Below are positions 56,606-64,000 of a stretch of 64,000 nt of DNA, piece by piece. Position 1 is the stretch's first letter. Each line of letters opens with the position of its first letter. Under the pieces are notes generated by a model. That model searched no databases. It was not told the origin of the DNA and was given only the letters and a program-made list of their open reading frames with translations. Made by a program: the position numbers and the translations under genes. Source of the stretch: Craurococcus roseus (lineage in GTDB: Bacteria; Pseudomonadota; Alphaproteobacteria; Acetobacterales; Acetobacteraceae); the NCBI RefSeq assembly GCF_039523795.1, contig NZ_BAAAFZ010000060.1, positions 62,001 through 126,000 on the forward strand, in the 5' to 3' direction.

Positions 56606-56861
56606 GATCGTGCGGGTTCCCGTCCTTCGCAGTGAAGAACATCCTCACCCGCCATGCCGCGGCGGTCCATGATGCCCGGCACCCACCCTCAACGGCGGAG
56701 GGGCCGGCCCGCGTGTGGGCCGGACGCGGCGGCGTCTGGGGACGAGCGCACCGGAGCGGCGCGAGGGCGCGGACTCTCGTTCGTTCATTCAGCATTGATT
56801 TTCATCAATGACCGCCGCTGGCCCAGGGGTTCTCCTGCTCACGACGGACTAGGAGGGGATC
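56606..56861. promoter_or_regulatory. Promoter region of the protease/lectin gene with inverted repeat
   Basis: A perfect inverted repeat CATTGAT-TTTC-ATCAATG at 56793-56810 lies about 50 bases upstream of the ATG at 56862 and could be an operator for a dimeric regulator. The surrounding 56780-56812 is AT-rich relative to the neighbourhood. A strong ribosome binding site (AGGAGGGG) precedes the ATG. The rest of the gap up to the deaminase is GC-rich without a gene. Confidence 0.45.
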
Positions 56862-58379
56862 ATGGGTGTTCTGGACACACTGAAGAAGTTCGGCGGCTGC
56901 GCGGGCGGGGTGCAGATCTACTTCGCCGCGAAGAAGGCCGCCGAAATAGCCAACCTCGGCAGCCCGCGTCGGACGTTGAAGCCGAGGACGGTGAGGCTGC
57001 TGGGGCCCCTCCTCCCCAAGCTGAATTTCGGAAAGGCCGGCTTCCACGTGAACGCCACGCTCCCGGGCGCGTGGTACAATCCCGACGTGGACGCGATGAC
57101 GTTCGGCCACACGGTCTATTTCAAGCACAGCGGCATCCAGAAAACCCAGGCGGGGCTGCGGCTGCTGGCGCACGAACTGACCCACACCGACCAGGTCAGG
57201 CGACGGAACAACGACGAGGACAAGTTCGCTTGCGACTACGGGGTCGGCTACCTGGAGGCCGGCAGCTACGAGGGAAACCCCCTCGAAAGGGAGGCCCGGG
57301 CGGTGGCGAACAGCCGCCCGCTCACCATTCCCCCGGCCAATACCTGGAGCGCCAGCACGCCGTCGGCGCTCAGTTCCCCGGCCGAACCCGGGAAGGACCC
57401 TGCGACGGCCCCCGCGGCGGCCGGCGATCCGTCCGTCTATGCGCGCGGCTACTACCGACACCTCGTGTACCGCGACGTCCAAGGACATATCCAAGAGCTC
57501 TTCTGGGACGGCGCCTGGCACCACCATGACCTGACGCGCGCGACCGGCGCGCCGCCCGCCGCCGGCGACCCGTTCGGCTACGCGCTCGGCGACACCCAGC
57601 ACGTGGTGTTCCGCGGCGCGGACGGCCGCATCCACGAGCTGTACTGGAACGGCGGGTGGCACGCCGGCGACCTCAGCGCCCGCACCGGCGCGCCGCCTGC
57701 CGCCGGCGAGCCGCACGGCTACGCGCTCGGGAAGACCCGGCACATCGTTTTCCGTGGCACCGACGGCCGCATCCACGAGCTCTGGTGGGACGGGACCTGG
57801 CACCCCGCGGTGGACCTCTCCGCCCGCACCGGCGCGCCGCCCGCCGCCGGCGACCCGTTCGGCTACGCCCTCGGCGACACGCAGCACGTCGTGTTCCGCG
57901 GCACCGACGGGCACGTCCACGAGCTCTGGTGGGACGGCACATGGCACCCGGCGGTGGACCTCTCCGCCCGCACCGGCGCGCCGCCGGCGGCCGGCGAACC
58001 CCGCGCCCACACGCTGGGCCGCACGCAGCACATCGTTTTCCAAGGCACGGGCGGCCGCATCCACGAGCTCTGGTGGGACGGCACATGGCACCCGGCGGTG
58101 GACCTCTCCGCCCGCACCGGCGCGCCGCCGGCGGCGAGCGACCCCTTCAGCTACAGCTTCATCGGCGGGCAGCACGTGGTGTTCCGCGGCAAGGACGGGC
58201 ACGCCCACGAGCTCTGGTGGGACGGCACTTGGCACCCGGCGGTGGACCTTTCCGCCCGCACCGGCGCGCCGGGCGCGGCCGGGAAGCCCGCGGGGTACAC
58301 GCACTTCGAGGCCCAGATCCTCGCCCACAGGGACGGCGGCGGCCGCATCCAGGAGCTGTTCTGGGAAAGGTTCGATTAG
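56862..58379 (+). CDS. DUF4157-type HExxH domain fused to a seven-repeat lectin-like propeller
   Basis: A 505-residue protein with two parts. Residues about 1-155 contain a zinc-protease-like motif LAHELTHTDQ (H104-E105-x-x-H108) in the setting seen in eCIS-associated DUF4157 domains, with WYNPDVDAMTFGHTVYF upstream. After a Pro/Ala linker, seven repeats of 47-48 residues follow (about 186-505). Each contains QHVVFRGTDG-like, HELWWDGTWH-like and ARTGAPPAAG blocks, as in seven-bladed fucose-binding PLL/PHL-type lectins. There is no signal peptide. It has a strong SD. A SleB-type hydrolase follows 35 bases later. A contact-delivered or lysis-released effector is inferred, not shown. Confidence 0.82.
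   Translation: MGVLDTLKKFGGCAGGVQIYFAAKKAAEIANLGSPRRTLKPRTVRLLGPLLPKLNFGKAGFHVNATLPGAWYNPDVDAMTFGHTVYFKHSGIQKTQAGLRLLAHELTHTDQVRRRNNDEDKFACDYGVGYLEAGSYEGNPLEREARAVANSRPLTIPPANTWSASTPSALSSPAEPGKDPATAPAAAGDPSVYARGYYRHLVYRDVQGHIQELFWDGAWHHHDLTRATGAPPAAGDPFGYALGDTQHVVFRGADGRIHELYWNGGWHAGDLSARTGAPPAAGEPHGYALGKTRHIVFRGTDGRIHELWWDGTWHPAVDLSARTGAPPAAGDPFGYALGDTQHVVFRGTDGHVHELWWDGTWHPAVDLSARTGAPPAAGEPRAHTLGRTQHIVFQGTGGRIHELWWDGTWHPAVDLSARTGAPPAASDPFSYSFIGGQHVVFRGKDGHAHELWWDGTWHPAVDLSARTGAPGAAGKPAGYTHFEAQILAHRDGGGRIQELFWERFD
57411..58376 (+). repeat. Seven tandem 141-144 bp coding repeats
   Basis: The positions of the Gln/His-Glu-Leu codons are at 57495, 57636, 57777, 57921, 58065, 58209 and 58353, a period of 141-144 bases. 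Repeats 3 to 6 are nearly identical in DNA over long stretches. They encode the blades of the lectin-like propeller and look recently duplicated. Confidence 0.93.
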
Positions 58380-58414
58380 CGGCTGACGCGACGAGCGAAC
58401 GGGAGGGACCGGCG

Positions 58415-58858
58415 ATGGTGCGACTGGGAGAACCGAGCCTGACCACGGCGGCGCCGCCACTTTCGGACGAGGACCGCGACGTGCTGATCAGGACCGTCTA
58501 CGGCGAGGCCCGCGGCGAGCCGGAGGAGGGCCAGATCGCCGTCGTGCACGTCATCCGCAACCGGGCATTGCGGCGGGGGACGTGCGCCGCCGCCGAGTGC
58601 CGGCGCCCGTGGCAGTTCTCCTGCTGGAACGCGGACGACTTGAACTGCTCGACGCTGAGGGACCTGCCGCCCGACCGCCAGGGCTACAGGAAGATCGCCG
58701 CCGTCGTCGAGAAGGCCTGGGGCATGCCGGACACCACCGGCGGCGCGACTCACTACTACGCGCCGATCGGGATGCACGGGCGCGTGCCGTCGTGGGCCGT
58801 CGGGGCCACGGAGACCGCGCGCATCGGCCGGCACATCTTCTTCAAGGAGGTGGCCTAG
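58415..58858 (+). CDS. SleB-type cell wall hydrolase
   Basis: A 147-residue peptidoglycan hydrolase domain of the SleB/Hydrolase_2 family (lytic transglycosylase-like). The catalytic glutamate E31 lies in VYGEARGEPEEGQIAV, followed by HVIRNRALRR, a WQFSCWNADD loop and GATHYYAP near the C-terminus. There is no signal peptide, unlike most envelope-resident members, so release would need lysis, a holin or a partner. The ATG at 58415 follows GGGAGGG. It follows the protease/lectin gene by 35 bases and is probably cotranscribed, suggesting wall penetration by the same system. Confidence 0.85.
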   Translation: MVRLGEPSLTTAAPPLSDEDRDVLIRTVYGEARGEPEEGQIAVVHVIRNRALRRGTCAAAECRRPWQFSCWNADDLNCSTLRDLPPDRQGYRKIAAVVEKAWGMPDTTGGATHYYAPIGMHGRVPSWAVGATETARIGRHIFFKEVA

Positions 58859-59037
58859 CCGGCGGGTGCGGGAAGCGCCGGCGGGGGTCCGCGCCTTCCC
58901 TGGCCGGTTGACGGGACGAGTCGCCGCTCCGTTTCGTCGGCCGTCGCGCTCCCGCCGCCGGAGAGGCCGCAACGGGGGTGCGGATGCCCCTGCTCGGCGG
59001 CGCCACGTCCCAATCTCCTCGGATGTAAGAGGCTCCA

Positions 59038-60252
59038 ATGCGACATTTCCCGGGTAGCTTGTCACCTTGCGCGAAAGTCGCGCTGGCCGTCCTTGCGCTC
59101 GGTTTCGCCGAGGCGACCTCCGCCTTGGCGGAGACCGCGAACGCCACCGGCGCGACGCAGGCCAACACAAGGATAATACTACTGGACCCTGCTTGGCTCC
59201 GCTTCACGGCCATAACGTTTCTCATAGTCTTGATCGGCGGCTTGTTTCTTCTGCTTCTCCGCTGGTACAACAAAATCGAACAGTCTGGGTACTTCGCCGG
59301 CATCTACGGAGATGCCGTCCGCAACTACGAACACGAGCGCCGCAGCGGTCCCATACGCGAGAAGTGGCTGAGGGGCGTTTACGTCGAAGAGTTGCTGGAG
59401 GCCGTGAGCGAGCGGGCCAAGGAGTGGTCGGCCGAGCACAAAACCCCGCGCGCCGGTGACCATCTCTTGAAGCTGGCCCACGAGCTGGATGAGACACGGA
59501 CGAGCTATCCCAAGCCCAGCAGCGTGGTAGACGAGATTGAGCGCTCAACGGCAAGCCGTCTCAGGATGATGGCGCGTGTAGAACGCTTGGCCCACAGCGG
59601 AGACGGGTTCGACCCTTGGCGCAGCGATCCGACGGCAAATCCCTTTCGGACGCCCCCCCCTGGCCTGATGCATGGAGGAGGTGGCCCGGGATACGGAGGT
59701 CAGACCCGAGGTTCTGACCAAGACGGTTTCACCACTCTCGATGACCCCCTCAAAAGGGGCGAGCATGCAAACAAGCCTCCCGAAGTGAAGGGGAAGGAGA
59801 ATGACTTTGCGGAACGTCTAAGAGCGTTCCAGAAGGATGTAAGAGCGTTCGAGAAGGATGTGGATCAATGGGTCGATCGCGCCTCGGCATGCGTACGCGA
59901 ATGGTATCGGAACGACCTGGCACATGCCGAGCGGGAGGCCAGCGACGCTTTGCACGACGTATTGGAGGTTGACTTCTCGGCCATACGGGGCCGCGGCCCG
60001 GAGTTCATCCTCGAGTTCACCACGATCGTCATTATAATCTTCGCGGCGACGATCCTCGGCCTTGGTGCGGTCCTCGACAGCCAGCAGATAGGGACCTTGC
60101 TGGCGGCGATCGCCGGGTACGTCCTTGGCAAGGGTGTGTCGCGCAGCCGTCAGAGCCCCGGCGAAACGCGCGCCCTTCCGTCGCCCACGCAGGCCGCAGC
60201 GGTGGCGGAGGGCGGGAAAACACGGGCGGTGGCCGGGAAAGGCGCCGCTTAG
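59038..60252 (+). CDS. Uncharacterised membrane protein with coiled-coil middle (lower GC)
   Basis: A 404-residue protein of no recognised family. It has a signal-like N-terminus (residues 1-31), a strong transmembrane helix (about 54-75, ITFLIVLIGGLFLLLL) and a long charged region with helices (RNYEHERRSGPIREKW, ERLRAFQKDVRAFEKDV). A Gly/Pro-rich loop (GLMHGGGGPGYGG) lies within it. Two C-terminal helices (about 325-348 and 351-369) are followed by a basic tail. Base composition and codon use are clearly less GC-rich than the neighbours (ATA, TTG, AGA-type codons), a sign of transfer. It lies 179 bases after the SleB gene. A membrane or immunity-like role is only a guess. Confidence 0.65.
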   Translation: MRHFPGSLSPCAKVALAVLALGFAEATSALAETANATGATQANTRIILLDPAWLRFTAITFLIVLIGGLFLLLLRWYNKIEQSGYFAGIYGDAVRNYEHERRSGPIREKWLRGVYVEELLEAVSERAKEWSAEHKTPRAGDHLLKLAHELDETRTSYPKPSSVVDEIERSTASRLRMMARVERLAHSGDGFDPWRSDPTANPFRTPPPGLMHGGGGPGYGGQTRGSDQDGFTTLDDPLKRGEHANKPPEVKGKENDFAERLRAFQKDVRAFEKDVDQWVDRASACVREWYRNDLAHAEREASDALHDVLEVDFSAIRGRGPEFILEFTTIVIIIFAATILGLGAVLDSQQIGTLLAAIAGYVLGKGVSRSRQSPGETRALPSPTQAAAVAEGGKTRAVAGKGAA

Positions 60253-60334
60253 CGAAGCGGCGTCCTCCACCGCCGAACGGCAGGAGCCGGGCGCAGGGCG
60301 CCGGCCGTCGCCGGATGGGGGCGGACGGCGCGTC

Positions 60335-61450
60335 TCACTCCAACGCCCGCATCGGCCGCGCGATCGCGTCCGCCTTCACGACCTTGCCCACCGCGTTCCA
60401 GCCGCGCTCGTACTGCGGCGGCGTGTCCAGCGCCTCCGTCCGGCCGAGCGCCGCCGCCGCGCGCAGCGGCCAGTAGGGGTCGCGCAGCAGGGCGCGGGCC
60501 AGCAGCACCATGTCGGCGCTGCCTTCGGACAAAACGGCTTGGGCCTGCTCCGGCTCGGTGATCATGCCCACCGCGGCCACCGCCACGCCGGCGCCGCGAC
60601 GCACCGCGTCGGCGCCGGGCACCTGGTAGCCGGGGCCGACCGGGATCTTCTGGCGCGGGTCGTTGCCGCCGGAGGACACGTCCAGGAGGTCCACGCCGAG
60701 CGCCTTGAAGCGGCGCGACAGCTCCACGGTCTCCTCCGTGGTCCAGCCGCCCTCCACCCAATCGGTGTGGGACACGCGGACGGCCAGCGGCACCTCGTCC
60801 GGCAGCGCGGCGCGCACCGCCCGCGCCACCTCCAGCGGCAGGCGGGCGCGGCCGTCGAAGTCGCCGCCCCAGGCGTCGTTGCGGCGGTTCGACAAGGGCG
60901 ACAGGAACTGGTGCAGCAGGTAGCCGTGCGCGGCGTGGATCTCCACCACCCGGTAGCCAGCGGCGACCGAGCGGCGGGCCGCGTCGGCGAAGGCTCGGAC
61001 GGTGGCGGCGATGTCGCCCTCGCCCATGGCGCGCGGCTCGGCGTAGTCGCCGAAGGGCAGCGCGCTCGGCCCCGCCGGCACCCAGCCGGGCACGGCGCGG
61101 CCCTCTTCCCACGGCGCCCGGCGGCTGGCCTTGCGCCCCGCGTGGGCGAGCTGGATGCCGGGCACCGCGCCCACCGCCGCGATCGCGGAGGCGAGCCGCG
61201 CGTGCGCCGGGAGTTGCGCGTCCTCCCAGATGCCGAGGTCGGCGGGGGTGATGCGCCCTTCCGCCGTCACCGCCGCCGCTTCGGTGAACACCAGGCCGGC
61301 GCCGCCCACCGCGCGGGAGAGCAGGTGCGCGAAGTGCCATTCGGTCGGCACGCCGTCGCCGGCGCAGCAATACTGGCACATCGGCGCCACGCCGATGCGG
61401 TTGCGGAGGCGGACTCCGCGCAGTTCGAAGGGCGAGAACAGGTCGGTCAC
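60335..61450 (-). CDS. Old yellow enzyme family NADH:flavin oxidoreductase (NamA/YqjM type)
   Basis: A 371-residue FMN-dependent ene-reductase with a TIM barrel. Family blocks are LFSPFELRGVRLRNRIGVAPMCQYCCAGDG (cysteine near the flavin as in YqjM), GIQLAHAGRKAS, VEIHAAHGYLLHQFLSPLSNRR (the HAAHGYLL catalytic pair) and ADMVLLARALLRDPYWPLRAA. It reduces activated C=C bonds such as those of quinones or enones. Its start overlaps the stop of the upstream DUF2272 gene by four bases (ATGA), so the two are coupled. Confidence 0.92.
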   Translation of the reverse strand: MTDLFSPFELRGVRLRNRIGVAPMCQYCCAGDGVPTEWHFAHLLSRAVGGAGLVFTEAAAVTAEGRITPADLGIWEDAQLPAHARLASAIAAVGAVPGIQLAHAGRKASRRAPWEEGRAVPGWVPAGPSALPFGDYAEPRAMGEGDIAATVRAFADAARRSVAAGYRVVEIHAAHGYLLHQFLSPLSNRRNDAWGGDFDGRARLPLEVARAVRAALPDEVPLAVRVSHTDWVEGGWTTEETVELSRRFKALGVDLLDVSSGGNDPRQKIPVGPGYQVPGADAVRRGAGVAVAAVGMITEPEQAQAVLSEGSADMVLLARALLRDPYWPLRAAAALGRTEALDTPPQYERGWNAVGKVVKADAIARPMRALE

Positions 61451-62358
61451 GAGCGGGGACTCCCGGCGTCATAGGGGGCGGCGGGGCTCTCGCCCCAGGG
61501 CGGCAGGCGGCCGAGCCGGTTCTCGAACACCGCGAACCAGACCGGGCCGCCGGGCGGCGGCGGGAGAAGATAGCCGGAGCCGTCCGCGGGGAAACGGGTG
61601 CGCACCACGGCGTCGCCCAGGTTGCCGCCGACGGCCAGAACGTGGCCCGGCCCCGCCTCCACCACGATGTCGCAGTGCATGGGCCGGAAGCGGCCGCCAT
61701 CGGCGGCGCGCTGGCGCCAATGGGCGATGGGCGCCTCGGCGCTCCGGTCGGCGCAGACGAGGTCGCCGGGGCGCGGCGCATAGGCCCCGGGCTCGCGCGG
61801 CACGAAGGGCGCGAGGGCGGGGAAGCGCTCGGCGTCGCGCACCAGCGCGTCCACGTAGCCGGAATGCGCGGCGTCCGGCGGGAATTCGCGCCGGTCCACC
61901 CCGGCGGCGCGGAGCACGAAGGAGACGAAGGCGGCGGACCACGCCGGCTCCCGCCACAGCTCGGCGGCGGCGCCGGCGCGGCCGGACAGGGCGGCGGCGT
62001 AGAGCGCGCGGTTGCGCGCCACGGCTCCCCCGTCGTCCCCCAGCGCGCGCCAATAGGCGAGGACGCGGGGGAAGTTGGCCGGGTCCGCCTCGGCCGGGGC
62101 GGACGCGGCGGGCGGAGGCGTCGCGCCCGGCGTCCGCTCGCGCCGGCCCCAGTCCTCCCACTCCGCCAAGGCGATCCGCAGCATCCGTTCCCGCGCGGCC
62201 GGCGGGTAGGGCAGCGGCGGCCCCGGCGACGGGGGCGCGACGGCGGCGCAGGCGGCGAGGAGCGAGCCGAGGAGGAGGACGCGCCCGGCGGCCCTTGCGC
62301 CGCGCCTGGAACGAAGGGCGCGCGGCCGCGATCGTGGGCGGATTTTGAAACGAAACAT
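61447..62358 (-). CDS. DUF2272 domain lipoprotein
   Basis: A 303-residue protein. A basic start is followed by a lipoprotein signal (RVLLLGSLLAACAA, lipobox Cys near residue 37). After a Pro-rich linker, the DUF2272 domain shows REPAWSAAFVSFVLRAAGV (candidate catalytic Ser/Cys region), HSGYVDALVRDAERFP, GDLVCADRS and a PMHCDIVVEAGPGHVLAVGGN block with Cys and His typical of an NlpC/P60-like fold. A cell-wall role is therefore suspected. ATG at 62358 is used; the TTG at 62376 is less likely. It is coupled to the NamA-like gene and diverges from the FAD oxidoreductase. Confidence 0.78.
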   Translation of the reverse strand: MFRFKIRPRSRPRALRSRRGARAAGRVLLLGSLLAACAAVAPPSPGPPLPYPPAARERMLRIALAEWEDWGRRERTPGATPPPAASAPAEADPANFPRVLAYWRALGDDGGAVARNRALYAAALSGRAGAAAELWREPAWSAAFVSFVLRAAGVDRREFPPDAAHSGYVDALVRDAERFPALAPFVPREPGAYAPRPGDLVCADRSAEAPIAHWRQRAADGGRFRPMHCDIVVEAGPGHVLAVGGNLGDAVVRTRFPADGSGYLLPPPPGGPVWFAVFENRLGRLPPWGESPAAPYDAGSPRS

Positions 62359-62376
62359 CGAACCGGTCGTCCACAA

Positions 62377-62392
62377 ATGCTATACTTGGATC
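62377..62392 (+). promoter_or_regulatory. Candidate -10 element for a leaderless transcript, divergent
   Basis: TATACT at 62381-62386 ends 6 bases before the ATG at 62393, so transcription would start at or near the ATG, and no Shine-Dalgarno is visible. On the opposite strand the same site reads TATAGC and could serve the DUF2272 gene. A -35 match is not evident. Confidence 0.4.
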
Positions 62393-63841
62393 ATGACGGA
62401 GAGCGATCTCGACCCTTCGGCCGGCGGAAGGTTGTTTTTCCGCAGCGGCATCCTGCGCGCGGAAAGGCGGCGGCGCACGGCGCCGCGCGAAGCCGCGGTC
62501 ACGGAAGCCGGGCGCGAGGTGCCGGTGCACGCCGAATGCGACGTGCTGGTGGTGGGCGGCGGCCCGGCGGGCGTTTCCGCCGCCTGCGCCGCGGCGCGCA
62601 TGGGCGCCCGCACGACGCTGCTGGAGCGGCACAACCACCTGGGCGGCCTGTCCACCGGCGGGCTGGTGATCTGGATCGACCGGATGACCGACTGGGAAGG
62701 CCGGCGCGTCATCCGCGGCTTCGCCGAGGAGTTCCTGGACCGCCTGCCCGCGGGCGCGGTGGCCGGGCCGCCGCGCGCCGATTGGGGCTCGCGCGACCCG
62801 GCCCTCGCGGCGCACTGGGCGCAGCGCACCGCCGCTTTCCACGGCGTCGTCACCTGGTCGCCCACCTGCGACCCGGAGGCGATGAAAACCGCGGCGCAGG
62901 AGATGCTGCTGGGCGCCGGCGTCGACCTCCTCTTCCACGCCTGGGGCGCCGCCCCGGTGGTGCGGGACGGGGCCGTCCGCGGCGCCGTGTTCGAGGGCAA
63001 GGGCGGCCGGCGCGCGGTGCTGGCGCCCGTGGTGGTGGACGCCACCGGCGACGGCGACCTGTTCCACCGCGCCGGCGCCGCCGGCTCGGAGGACGTGGAC
63101 GAGCGCGACATCCACCACTGCGTCAACACCGCTTGGCTGTTCGGCGGCGTGGACATGCCGGCGCACCTGCGCTGGCGGTCGGAGCAGCCGGGCGAATTCT
63201 CGGAGTTCCTGCGGACCGGCCGGGAGCGGCTGGGGCTGCTCGACAAGGCCTTCGTGTCCTGGCGGGACGACGTGGCTCTGTTCATGGGGCCGCGCTTGGC
63301 GGGCTTCTCGGGCCTCGACACCGACGACCAGACGGAGGTGGAGATCCGCAGCCGGCGCCTGATGGCCGGGCACCTGGAGCACTACCGCGCCCACGCCCCC
63401 GGCTTCGCCGGCGCTTGGCCGATGCTGATGGCGCCGCAACTCGGCGTGCGGCACTCGCGCCGGCTCCGCGGCGTCGGGCGGGTGGCGCGCGAGGACTGGG
63501 ACGGCCGGACGGCGCCGGACGAGATCGGGGTGTCGCCCTCCCTTTCGCCCAGGTTCGCCAACGTTTCGGTGCCTTACGGCGCGCTGGTGCCGGAAAAGCT
63601 GGACGGGCTGCTGGGGCCGGGCCGGCACCTGTCCTGCGACGCCACCAGCCACTCCTTCATGCGCGAGATCCCGCAGTGCTGGATGACCGGGCAGGCGGCC
63701 GGCGTGGCGGCGGCGCTGGCGGCGGCCAGAGGCGTCGAGCCGCGGGCGGTGCCGGTGGCGGAGATCCGCCGCGCGCTGCGGCGCCAAGGGGCGCACCTGG
63801 GCGCGGCGGCGGGGCCGGCGGAAGCGCTGCCGGCGGCTTGA
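62393..63841 (+). CDS. FAD-dependent oxidoreductase
   Basis: A 482-residue flavoprotein of the FAD_oxidored family. The dinucleotide motif is VLVVGGGPAGVSAACAAARMGARTTLLE (about 50-77), followed by HNHLGGLSTGGLVIWIDRM, a DATGDGDLFHRAG motif and a C-terminal MREIPQCWMTGQAAGVAAALA FAD contact. Members are related to xanthan-lyase-annotated and glycoside-acting oxidoreductases of unclear substrate. The start at 62393 is chosen over 62345 because the latter overlaps the divergent gene and its promoter. No partner gene is visible to the right in this window. Confidence 0.87.
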   Translation: MTESDLDPSAGGRLFFRSGILRAERRRRTAPREAAVTEAGREVPVHAECDVLVVGGGPAGVSAACAAARMGARTTLLERHNHLGGLSTGGLVIWIDRMTDWEGRRVIRGFAEEFLDRLPAGAVAGPPRADWGSRDPALAAHWAQRTAAFHGVVTWSPTCDPEAMKTAAQEMLLGAGVDLLFHAWGAAPVVRDGAVRGAVFEGKGGRRAVLAPVVVDATGDGDLFHRAGAAGSEDVDERDIHHCVNTAWLFGGVDMPAHLRWRSEQPGEFSEFLRTGRERLGLLDKAFVSWRDDVALFMGPRLAGFSGLDTDDQTEVEIRSRRLMAGHLEHYRAHAPGFAGAWPMLMAPQLGVRHSRRLRGVGRVAREDWDGRTAPDEIGVSPSLSPRFANVSVPYGALVPEKLDGLLGPGRHLSCDATSHSFMREIPQCWMTGQAAGVAAALAAARGVEPRAVPVAEIRRALRRQGAHLGAAAGPAEALPAA

Positions 63842-63860
63842 GCCGGCGCGTCGGGGCGCC

Positions 63861-63885
63861 GGATGAAACCTCTGCTGTTTCATCC
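63861..63885. repeat. Hairpin downstream of the FAD oxidoreductase
   Basis: Perfect nine-base arms GGATGAAAC (63861-63869) and GTTTCATCC (63877-63885) with a seven-base loop, 20 bases past the stop. There is no clean T-tract, so a terminator is possible but not certain; it may also be an operator. Confidence 0.6.
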
Positions 63886-64000
63886 ATTCTGAATGATGAA
63901 TGATTTGTAATCATTTACCCATTTACACGAAATCGTGAACAACATAACTTATACGTGTTCAGGCGATGCCTTGGACGTCTCCTCCCGACGACCCGGTGCC
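63886..64000. promoter_or_regulatory. AT-rich right end, probable promoter of a gene beyond the window
   Basis: The last 115 bases are strongly AT-rich. They contain a palindrome AATGATT-TGT-AATCATT (63899-63915). No reading frame is supported here. It probably belongs to the regulatory region of the next gene to the right. Confidence 0.45.

Noticed and set aside
57411..58376. Regular repeats considered as a CRISPR array
   Set aside because: The period of 141-144 bases is in frame with a protein and has no unique spacers of constant length.

Overview
The window is a very GC-rich (about 70% or more by eye) bacterial chromosome segment, densely packed and without rRNA, tRNA, IS elements or CRISPR arrays that I can see. 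Gene order and content (tsaB-rimI-xth, a lolA/ftsK neighbourhood, a DUF485-actP pair, FAH/SDR sugar-acid genes, an orphan TRAP binding protein) point to an alphaproteobacterium, most likely Acetobacteraceae of the Roseomonas type. That placement is inference from gene content and base composition. Two short N runs (30724-30731 and 38533-38563) show it is a draft assembly.

Layout. 1-4041: acetate/propionate uptake and activation (actP with its small DUF485 partner, and a divergent propionyl-CoA synthetase). 4031-20402: a surface-polymer and type I secretion island. It holds a nucleotide-sugar dehydrogenase, a UDP-uronate-type epimerase, a methyltransferase, two divergent RTX proteins, two glycosyltransferases, a membrane-anchored accessory protein, two consecutive and different T1SS ABC permease/ATPases, and an HlyD adaptor. 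I infer that it makes, decorates and exports RTX surface proteins. 20420-26044: housekeeping genes (YidB family, rimI, tsaB, xth, two small-molecule hydrolases), a 700-bp gene-poor stretch and a candidate structured RNA ending in a terminator. 26132-31614: lolA and ftsK, separated by a secreted intradiol dioxygenase and a tandem pair of paralogous secreted proteins. 31743-42699: an acyltransferase, a non-phosphorylative sugar-acid catabolism group (UxaA, SDR, FAH, IlvD/Edd), a cytochrome c/b561 pair, and a TRAP binding-protein pseudogene preceded by a (GGA)12 microsatellite. 42960-49571: an M48 lipoprotein protease, a MATE exporter, and a quinone-detoxification operon (wrbA, ring-cleaving dioxygenase, glutathionyl-hydroquinone reductase) with a divergent LysR regulator. 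49656-56605: a 2-hydroxyacid dehydrogenase, a cyclase, an SDR translationally coupled to a WD40-cytochrome c fusion, an orphan NrtA-type binding protein, a CBS-BON protein and a cytosine-deaminase-like enzyme. 56793-60252: a small accessory locus with a DUF4157-type HExxH domain fused to seven lectin-like propeller repeats, a SleB-type cell-wall hydrolase and a lower-GC membrane protein. 60335-64000: an old-yellow-enzyme reductase, a DUF2272 lipoprotein, a divergent FAD oxidoreductase and an AT-rich right end.

The best candidates for something undescribed are the 56793-60252 locus (protease/lectin, wall hydrolase, membrane protein), the RTX island with two dissimilar ABC subunits and linked glycan enzymes, the WD40-cytochrome c fusion, and the structured RNA at 25041-25203.
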